Assembly: GCA_025997955.1 (NCBI GenBank)
Contig: BNVH01000003.1
Span: 1 to 64,000 of the forward strand
Reading direction: 5' to 3'
DNA from: Synergistales bacterium
Lineage (GTDB): Bacteria; Synergistota; Synergistia; Synergistales; Aminobacteriaceae
Length of the DNA stretch: 64,000 nt
In this document: in pieces, positions 57,794-64,000 of the stretch
How positions within the stretch are numbered: position 1 is the stretch's first letter
How the letters are laid out: each line of letters starts with the position of its first letter
The notes under the pieces: generated by a model
Database searches by the model: none
What the model was told of the DNA's origin: nothing
The model's input: the letters and a program-made list of their open reading frames with translations, nothing else
Made by a program: the position numbers and the translations under genes

Positions 57794-58672
57794 ATGTTTT
57801 TGAGCATGACGGGCTTTGGCAGAGCGGAACGGGATTTTAAGTGGGGGACGGTCGTATTTGAGGTAACATCTGTAAATCATCGCTATCAGGAGATAAGCGT
57901 ACGTTTGCCGAGAGAGCTTGCCCAGATGGAAAATAATATAACGGTCTCGTTGCGCAACATGATTTCAAGGGGCAAGATAAGGCTTTCCGCCGAGATAAAA
58001 TACGCGCCTCACCGCAATGCAGCGAGGCTTGATATGGACGCGCTTTCGTCATATTACGGACAAATCAAGCAAGCGGCTCAGCGGTGCGGTTCGCCCTTGC
58101 CGGATATAGCGCAGTGCCTTTCTTTGCCTGGGGTGTGCGATTCTTTTGACGGGTACTGGAGCGCGTGCGACGGCGACAAGGACGCGTGGGAAGAACTGCT
58201 CAGGTCATGCGGTGACGCTATTATGGATATGAAAAAATCCGAGGGCGCGAAATTGGCTGTCGCCGTGGAGCAAGACTTGAATATATTTGAGGGCTTGACT
58301 CATAAGATGTCGGAGCGTTGGGGTCACGCGTCCCAGGATGCGTTGCTGTCTTTGCGCGCGAGAGTCGAGAAGATAATGGAGCGTTTTGGACTCGATATAG
58401 ATGAAAACCGCGTCGCGTCCGAGGTTTCCATCATGGCCGACAAGTGGGACGTAAGCGAGGAGATAGCGCGCCTTGCCGCTCACATATCGAAATTCAGAGA
58501 AATTTCAGCTGGGGCCTCCGAGGGACGCAAGCTTGATTTTTTGATTCAGGAGATGAACCGTGAAATCAATACTATGGGGTCTAAAGTATGCGACGCGGAG
58601 TTCCGCTGGATTGTCGTAGAGGCAAAGTCGTGTTTAGAGCGAATACGTGAGCAGATACAAAATATAGAATGA
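57794..58672 (+). CDS. yicC: YicC-family RNase/RNase-adaptor protein
   Basis: 292 residues from the ATG at 57794. YicC N-terminus SMTGFGRAERDF and EVTSVNHRYQEISVRLPREL; C-terminal domain with AAHISKFREI, GRKLDFLIQEMNREINTMGS and DAEFRWIVVEAKSCLERIREQ (in parts). Family acts in RNA cleavage or decay. The usual gmk-rpoZ neighbours are absent; lspA follows with a 4-nt overlap. Confidence 0.92.
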   Translation: MFLSMTGFGRAERDFKWGTVVFEVTSVNHRYQEISVRLPRELAQMENNITVSLRNMISRGKIRLSAEIKYAPHRNAARLDMDALSSYYGQIKQAAQRCGSPLPDIAQCLSLPGVCDSFDGYWSACDGDKDAWEELLRSCGDAIMDMKKSEGAKLAVAVEQDLNIFEGLTHKMSERWGHASQDALLSLRARVEKIMERFGLDIDENRVASEVSIMADKWDVSEEIARLAAHISKFREISAGASEGRKLDFLIQEMNREINTMGSKVCDAEFRWIVVEAKSCLERIREQIQNIE

Positions 58673-59100
58673 GAGCTATGCTGCGGCGCTATTGGAGCAT
58701 TTGCGCTTTCGTTTTGCTTTTGACGGCTGATAGAGCGACAAAATATTGGGCCGTTTTGAGCCTTGAAGCGTCGCCGGAAATAGACGAAAAATCATTTTCA
58801 TTTGCCCTATATCTCAACCGGGGCATAACGTTTTCTCTATTAAAAGAATACTCGTCATTAAGCCTTGCCATTGCCGCAACGGGTGTCATAGTTCTGGGAG
58901 TCGTCTGCGCCCGAAGCGCCCGGCTTTGCGCTATGCCAGGCATGGCTTGGCTGTGGGCGGGGGCTCTTGGAAACCTTGTCGATAGGGTGGTTTACGGTTA
59001 CGTTATCGACTGGATTTTTGTCTTTAAGGGGTATGTCAATTTGGCGGATATATGGCTTTGTATCGGGTGCTTTCAGGTTCTTGTTAGGCTGCTCAGATGA
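58669..59100 (+). CDS. lspA: signal peptidase II (lipoprotein)
   Basis: 143 residues, slightly short. Four membrane helices. Family motifs DRATKYWA, LNRGITFSLL, the catalytic Asp in GNLVDRVVYGYVIDWI and the second in VNLADIWL. It cuts prolipoprotein signal peptides in the inner membrane. Confidence 0.9.
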   Translation: MRAMLRRYWSICAFVLLLTADRATKYWAVLSLEASPEIDEKSFSFALYLNRGITFSLLKEYSSLSLAIAATGVIVLGVVCARSARLCAMPGMAWLWAGALGNLVDRVVYGYVIDWIFVFKGYVNLADIWLCIGCFQVLVRLLR

Positions 59101-59109
59101 TGAGCAGCC
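59087..59109 (+). terminator. terminator at the end of lspA
   Basis: GGCTGCTCA (59087-59095), 5-nt loop, TGAGCAGCC (59101-59109), then CTTTGTCTGTTT. It contains the lspA stop codon. Confidence 0.75.
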
Positions 59110-59143
59110 CTTTGTCTGTTTAGCATAGCCTGTTTTGACTGAC

Positions 59144-60373
59144 TTAGCGAAGGGCGTCCAATATTTTGATTACGCTTTCGTCGCCTCCGAAAGCCCCGGC
59201 TTTTGTGACCAGGAGGCCATTGTAGCTTCCGTTCACGGCCAAAAGCAAGGGCACGCCGGTCTCTATTTCACGCATAGGAACAAGCTCGCTCACGTCAAGA
59301 GCTTGCAATACACGCGACGCTACTTCGCCGCCCGTCATATAGAGACCGCTGATAAAGAGTTCCTTGTCCCAGGTTTTTTGAATCGTGTCGCGGCAGACAA
59401 AGGACAGAAAATCCGCTATCCTTGCGCTTGTCGTCGCGTCTCTTTTGCTTCCGTCACGTTGCTCAGGCGTTATCGCCGTCACGACGAGCACGTCCTTTTT
59501 TTGTTCCATAGCGCTGAGTATATCGCGTAGTATCGCGTTTGCGGCGCTTTGCGGAGATCTTGTCATCTCGCCCACGTCGGGCGCGATGACCGTGACATTT
59601 GGGTCAAGACGCGCCTTTTCTATCTGAGCGATATTGATAGGGTGATAACTGCCGACCAATCCGAGAATAGATCCAACTCGCTTTTTATTGGCGCCGCTCC
59701 GAACAGGCGGATTAAGTTTCTTTTTTCCCAAAACATCCGTCAAGACGCTCGCTAAGCCAGCCGACCCCACCCAAAGCACGTTTTCCGCGCTCCTTGTTTC
59801 CAAAACACGCGCAATCGCATTTTTCATGTCGTCATCCGTCAAGACGTCGCAAGAGATAAAATCATCTTCAGATTCGTTCAATATTTCCTTGAGAGAGGAC
59901 GTGGAGATGGGCTTCAAGGGGTCTTTGGCTATGTCGGTGAGATGGACGGGGACGCCGTTCAGGCGAAGCTCTCCGTTCACTGTGGTGCGTCCGTTTTGCG
60001 GATAAGCCGGCTGAAAAAAGACCGTGTCGAGACCGAGCGCGCCCTTGAGCGCCTTTGCCTCCGCGCCGATATTCCCGCGTAAGGTGGAGTCAACTTTTTT
60101 ATAAAAAATAGACTTCCCGACGTAAGGTTTCAGAGCTTCTCCGATACGGAACAATTTCGCCGCGGCCGTAGCGCCGTCGTCGTTTCGGCTGTCCGTGTTG
60201 ATTACGATGGCGTCTTGCGTTTTTTCGCTCAGCGAGCCTAATTCGCCGCCGGCCTCCGTCACGATTATTGTTCCTAATCCCTTCCTGACAAACTGTATGC
60301 CGGTGTCGCAAGCCCCAGTTAGGTCGTCGGCTACTATTATCCATGTCGGATGTTGGAAATTATCATTTGACAT
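59144..60373 (-). CDS. DUF1537 four-carbon acid sugar kinase
   Basis: 409 residues. N-terminal substrate half with VADDLTGACDTGIQF and YKKVDSTLRGNIGAEAKAL; C-terminal ATP half with LYMTGGEVASRVLQAL and KAGAFGGDESV. DUF1537 kinases (OtnK, DtnK) phosphorylate threonate, erythronate or similar acids. The usual partner, a PdxA-like dehydrogenase, is absent. KdgT-type permeases often accompany such kinases; the one in this window lies 54 kb away. Confidence 0.92.
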   Translation of the reverse strand: MSNDNFQHPTWIIVADDLTGACDTGIQFVRKGLGTIIVTEAGGELGSLSEKTQDAIVINTDSRNDDGATAAAKLFRIGEALKPYVGKSIFYKKVDSTLRGNIGAEAKALKGALGLDTVFFQPAYPQNGRTTVNGELRLNGVPVHLTDIAKDPLKPISTSSLKEILNESEDDFISCDVLTDDDMKNAIARVLETRSAENVLWVGSAGLASVLTDVLGKKKLNPPVRSGANKKRVGSILGLVGSYHPINIAQIEKARLDPNVTVIAPDVGEMTRSPQSAANAILRDILSAMEQKKDVLVVTAITPEQRDGSKRDATTSARIADFLSFVCRDTIQKTWDKELFISGLYMTGGEVASRVLQALDVSELVPMREIETGVPLLLAVNGSYNGLLVTKAGAFGGDESVIKILDALR

Positions 60374-60382
60374 GTTGATTTT

Positions 60383-63364
60383 TCACTCCTCCCCCGCGCC
60401 TTCGCTATCGTCGTCGCCCTCTATTCTGTCCCCGTGTATCTCGCCCTTGCGGCATACGCCCTTAAAATCGCAATACCTACACGTATCGCTGTCATAGCGC
60501 GGCTCAAAGACTCCCGACTTCAAAATTCGGGCGACGTATTTCATGGCGATACGCGCCTCTTCCGTTCTCTCCGACATGCACGCGCCTTTGACGCTATGCG
60601 CCTTGTAGCAAGACTCGAACGGAGACTCAAACGTCCCGGTCAGCCCTCCGTCCCCGTGCCCCAAAAACCCAACTCCGACAACAGGTTCGCGTTTTCTCGC
60701 GCCTTTATTGCATTCGTTGTAAAGAAGCGCGTAGGCGGAAAGCTGAAGACCGTATTTAAAATCCAACGAGGCTATTTTTTTCTCATAGCTCTCGCTCTTG
60801 CCTAATTTGTAATCTAATATAACGACGCTGCCGTCCTCGAAAATATCCATACGGTCGCATCTCCCCGTAAAACGCACGCCGTCGAGCTCAAGCGGCGCCA
60901 ATTCAACTTCCGTGTCGTATTTGGCTATGCGCGGCATGAGTCCGGCGGAGCCCGAAGCCTCGACGCACTCTGAAACGCTGTCCTGAAAGCGCGCAAGACG
61001 CGCGATGTAGAACTCTATATTTTTGCGGTGACGCTTGAGGCGATAATCTTTCAAGATGCGCGAATAAGGGACGTAGTCCTCGCTTTCAAGATTTAGCGCT
61101 CTTTTCCACTCTCTGTCCGTCGCCTGCGAGAAAGTCTCTTTTTCGCGGTTTTCCATCATTGCGCCCAAGACGTTTTCCCACAATTTATGCGTCATATTAC
61201 CGGCCTCGACTTTACTGAAAAGCTCTCTGTCGATAGTCTTGACGCGCGCGCGTCTTGACAGCCACCAACGCATGGGGCAGCTCAAAATATCATAAATATT
61301 GCCAACGGGCAGACTCATAACCTCATCTTTGCGCAAAACGGGAACATCAAGCAAACTCGCGTCCAATGTCTCTATATCAGGAAAATACGTATCGCTTGGC
61401 GATAACGCCGACATGCCGAAAGCCGGTATGTTGTCTATTAGGGTCCAGTTCTCGAAATCATCGAAAAATGAATCCAAAAAACTCGCGCTTACTGTGGGGT
61501 GCCCCTCGTCGTCGGAGGACGCGCGGGAGATGACGGTCAATTCGTCCCCCGTCTGGAGCAAGCGCCTAAAAAGCGCCTCTTTTTGGACGCGCTTGTCGTG
61601 TATGGACGGCAGCCTTGACGCCTCGGATGATACCATTTCGCGCGCCCGTTCGTCCAAGAGGGGCGAGGAGCGAATAACGCCGGGCCAGGCTTTTTGCGTA
61701 ACGTCGCTCATAATCCATACAGGGTGGGACGCCAGAATGGGCGGAGCCGAGACATAGAGCGTCAGCGCGCCCAGAAGAGACGGACTCGGGCTGACCATGG
61801 TATCGCGGCACCAATCGTTGAGGAAACGCATCGCAGACTTTCCCTTAACGCTCACGTCGCCGGCCGGCCCCAAGTTCGGCTGAAGCTCGCGCAGCGCGTT
61901 TCTCTTGTCTTCTATTTCATCTACGGAGGCCGCGAGCTCACGCAGACTCTCGTCAAGGTCCGGATAGTCCGCAAAAGCGTCAAGCAAGGCGGACACCCAA
62001 AGTCCGCGCGTAGTCAAAAAATCATACAGAGCGCTGAGCAGACGTTCGGGCGTCGCGCCCTTTTCTAAAACGCGGCAAAACTTCGCTATTGCTTTCAATG
62101 CCCTCTGCGCGGACTTGGAGCCTGTTTGTTTAAGGTAGTCCTCCCATCCCTTGAAGCCATACGGACCAAATTGCTCAGCGTCGCCCAAGGAAAAGTCTAT
62201 ATTTGGCTTTGCGGCCATAGTTCCGGCCCAAGGCTGAGACAGGAGAAGCGCTGTCTCATGCGTCTCGAGGCCGTCCGTCCAAGCCGCCCATATGGAGCCA
62301 AGGTTGGCCCCAAGGATGTTCTTTGATATGCTCCTGCCGCGAGATAGCACATACGGAATGCGGTAACGCCTGAGCGCGGCCTCCATAGATAAAAGACGCC
62401 GGTCTGTGGTGGATAGACCCACGGCGCCGAAACCGGGAAACGCGAAATGGCTTTTAGCGAGTTCCCCTTCACCCTCCCGCCACAGGGCGAGCTGTCTCGC
62501 TATCATCTCGGGCTCTAAGTTTGACTCCGAGGATAAAAGGGAGATAATCGTACCGCTCGACGGAGGCGGCTCTGTTTCCCACGTCAGGCCCTCAAGCTGC
62601 TTTGTGGCGTCCTGAAAGTCGTCTAAGTTCGTGGTGGGTTTGAAAACACAGACATCTGACAGCGGAAATGACTCTATTTTGCGGACAAGAGCCAACTGAC
62701 CTCCGGTGAAAGACATAAATCCGACAAAAGTAAAATGCTTTTCGCCTATCCATTTTTCAATAATTTCGTCACTATTGTCATCGAGCGTTTCTAAGGTTTT
62801 GAGCGGTATTTGCGAGCTGTCCATCAGGTTATTTTCATCGAGATACGCTATATATCTCAGGTAAAGCTCTGGCAGAACATCCGACGTGGAGTCGTCGCGC
62901 ATAGCGGACGCAATATCCTCAGGAGAAACAGCCTCGTTTATCAGCTCTCTTAAATCGTCCGCCAAAATGTCGATGAAGCCTGGACGCGAAAGTCCGGGCC
63001 AAACGGATAAAAGCTTATTGTGCTTATCTTCTTCCTTATCTTCTTCGAGAAATTTATTGACTATAAAAGATAAAATCAAGCGGTGATCCGGAGGCTCTAT
63101 CTGGCGCAGTTTCGGGAGACCTAAAAATACGCGTACGTCATTGTAAACGTCTTCCCAGTTCCATAAAAGCGCGCTGTTCTCAAGACGCGCGCCAAAAACC
63201 GCGCCGACGCCGGCGACGCGAAGTCTCCACCAGTCGCGGTCGCGGCGCGATGGGACTACAAAACAGGAAGACGGGCGCGTCGTCGCGCCCGGCGTGGTTT
63301 CTTCAATACGTGAGCGCAGAAGTTCGTCTAAGTCCGAAACCTTTCTGTACGGAATGACGCGCAT
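60383..63364 (-). CDS. AddB-like PD-(D/E)XK Fe-S nuclease
   Basis: 993 residues. The C-terminal nuclease domain has GRCDRMDIFEDGSVVILDYK (Asp, then D-x-K) and Gln in LQLSAYALLYN. A 4Fe-4S site is likely: one Cys in YDILSCPMRWWLSR (about 705) and three in DTCRYCDFKGVC (about 960-970). The N-terminal part is helicase-like without a clear Walker A, as in AddB. With AddA it would process broken DNA ends for recombination. AddA is not in the window, so the partner is unknown. Confidence 0.82.
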   Translation of the reverse strand: MRVIPYRKVSDLDELLRSRIEETTPGATTRPSSCFVVPSRRDRDWWRLRVAGVGAVFGARLENSALLWNWEDVYNDVRVFLGLPKLRQIEPPDHRLILSFIVNKFLEEDKEEDKHNKLLSVWPGLSRPGFIDILADDLRELINEAVSPEDIASAMRDDSTSDVLPELYLRYIAYLDENNLMDSSQIPLKTLETLDDNSDEIIEKWIGEKHFTFVGFMSFTGGQLALVRKIESFPLSDVCVFKPTTNLDDFQDATKQLEGLTWETEPPPSSGTIISLLSSESNLEPEMIARQLALWREGEGELAKSHFAFPGFGAVGLSTTDRRLLSMEAALRRYRIPYVLSRGRSISKNILGANLGSIWAAWTDGLETHETALLLSQPWAGTMAAKPNIDFSLGDAEQFGPYGFKGWEDYLKQTGSKSAQRALKAIAKFCRVLEKGATPERLLSALYDFLTTRGLWVSALLDAFADYPDLDESLRELAASVDEIEDKRNALRELQPNLGPAGDVSVKGKSAMRFLNDWCRDTMVSPSPSLLGALTLYVSAPPILASHPVWIMSDVTQKAWPGVIRSSPLLDERAREMVSSEASRLPSIHDKRVQKEALFRRLLQTGDELTVISRASSDDEGHPTVSASFLDSFFDDFENWTLIDNIPAFGMSALSPSDTYFPDIETLDASLLDVPVLRKDEVMSLPVGNIYDILSCPMRWWLSRRARVKTIDRELFSKVEAGNMTHKLWENVLGAMMENREKETFSQATDREWKRALNLESEDYVPYSRILKDYRLKRHRKNIEFYIARLARFQDSVSECVEASGSAGLMPRIAKYDTEVELAPLELDGVRFTGRCDRMDIFEDGSVVILDYKLGKSESYEKKIASLDFKYGLQLSAYALLYNECNKGARKREPVVGVGFLGHGDGGLTGTFESPFESCYKAHSVKGACMSERTEEARIAMKYVARILKSGVFEPRYDSDTCRYCDFKGVCRKGEIHGDRIEGDDDSEGAGEE

Positions 63365-63408
63365 GTCGCTTTATACCGGCCAAAGGCGCGAGGTAAACCC
63401 GTCGGTAT

Positions 63409-64000
63409 CTATCGAGTTTTGTATATATATCCGCTATCCGCTTTTTCGACTGTGCCCACGCCGGGGAAAGGCAAATGCACTCCGGCGATGGTGAGTTTTT
63501 CGGTCGCGGCCATATCCATAAAATGAAGACGGGCCTTAGCGGCTTCCTCTGGGTTCATGTCATAAGTGGCGTTTATATCAGGGCGAGGAAACTGAAGAGA
63601 CGCCGCGTGAGACAGGTCCGCCCAAAACAGCAGCCGTTCTCCGGCAGACGTCAGCATAAATACCGTATGTCCTGGGGTGTGTCCGTGGGCGTCTATGGCT
63701 TTGAGCTCGAAATCATCGCCCCTCGCTACGATATCGCCATATTCAAAAGATAACGCGTCCGAGCCGTACAATCCCATAATCGCTCGCGCTGAATCAAGCC
63801 CAGCCTTGCGGTCGGGAAACTTTTCAACTGATTTTTCGTCAAGCCAAAACTCGCGCTCTCTAACCGACGCCAAGACTTTAGCGCCGTTAAACACCTTTTT
63901 TCCGTCTTTGACAAGCCCGTTGATGTGATCTCCGTGCATATGGGTTATGAAGATTTTGGTTACGTCCGCTGAAATCTCGGCCAAACCAGCCGGAAAAAGT
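63409..64000 (-). CDS. MBL-fold metallo-hydrolase, N-terminus cut by the window edge
   Basis: The frame is open to the last base, so the start lies beyond 64000. Metal ligands: FITHMHGDHINGL (HxHxDH), the His in GHTPGHTVFML, the Asp in FWADLSHAA, the His in AGVHLPFPG. Family substrates range from lactones to thioesters and beta-lactams; this one cannot be assigned. It ends 44 nt before the AddB-like gene. Confidence 0.88.
   Translation of the reverse strand, partial: LFPAGLAEISADVTKIFITHMHGDHINGLVKDGKKVFNGAKVLASVREREFWLDEKSVEKFPDRKAGLDSARAIMGLYGSDALSFEYGDIVARGDDFELKAIDAHGHTPGHTVFMLTSAGERLLFWADLSHAASLQFPRPDINATYDMNPEEAAKARLHFMDMAATEKLTIAGVHLPFPGVGTVEKADSGYIYKTR

Overview
This 64 kb window is a chromosomal segment of a Gram-negative-type (diderm), probably anaerobic, amino-acid- and organic-acid-fermenting bacterium. 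The gene content best fits the phylum Synergistota (Synergistaceae), with moderate confidence. Reasons: a complete bacterial V/A-type ATPase operon instead of an F-type one, LptA/LptB, catabolic-type glutamate dehydrogenase, many lone periplasmic binding proteins, a DUF3798 protein, M20 peptidases, an AbgT transporter, a KdgT permease and a DUF1537 sugar-acid kinase. No species can be named from the sequence alone. Both ends cut genes: a chemotaxis receptor at the left, an MBL-fold hydrolase at the right. No stretch longer than about 300 bases lacks a gene.

Left third (1-15.6 kb). In order: a chemotaxis receptor (cut), an AzgA-type purine permease, a divergent FCD-type GntR regulator with a 2-keto-3-deoxygluconate permease, CTP synthase overlapping a LysM/M23 endopeptidase, a very small yjfB-like motility gene with its own strong promoter, a branched-chain-amino-acid-type binding protein, an M20 peptidase, glutamate dehydrogenase, xseB, an MFS transporter and a SurA/PpiD-like chaperone.

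Middle (15.7-39.4 kb). The V-type ATPase operon runs on the minus strand in the order D-G-C-I-K-F-E-A-B. Upstream of it lie a nucleoside phosphorylase, a second chemotaxis receptor, thiamine pyrophosphokinase and a glycine-betaine/proline ProXWV system. Next is the most unusual spot, at 31.75-33.02 kb. The 3' end of the aspartokinase gene lysC occurs twice as a 55-bp direct repeat. The repeats flank about 1.16 kb of AT-richer DNA carrying a hexapeptide acetyltransferase and an internally deleted AlbA_2-type regulator. Then come lysC-dapH (lysine/diaminopimelate), a DUF3798 binding protein, an AbgT transporter with an M20D amidohydrolase, and tRNA-Arg(CCU).

Right third (39.5-64 kb). An envelope operon (flippase-like protein, ICMT-like methyltransferase, unknown protein, LptA, LptB) is followed by an unknown 197-aa protein and an Fe3+-type binding protein. 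A short polysaccharide locus (NeuD-like acyltransferase, GT4 glycosyltransferase) is split by a shortened DUF4160/DUF2442 pair. A long co-directional housekeeping run follows: ileS, RluD-type synthase, Nif3-like, trpS, scpA, scpB, RsuA/RluB-type synthase, HDOD protein, cmk, plsC, yicC, lspA. On the minus strand are a DUF1537 kinase, an AddB-like Fe-S nuclease and the MBL-fold hydrolase.

No clearly new multigene system was found. The strongest candidates for something undescribed are the lysC-tail insertion, the two genes with clean internal deletions (AlbA_2 type, DUF4160), a 19-nt box shared by two promoters, and two conserved-looking proteins of unknown function.
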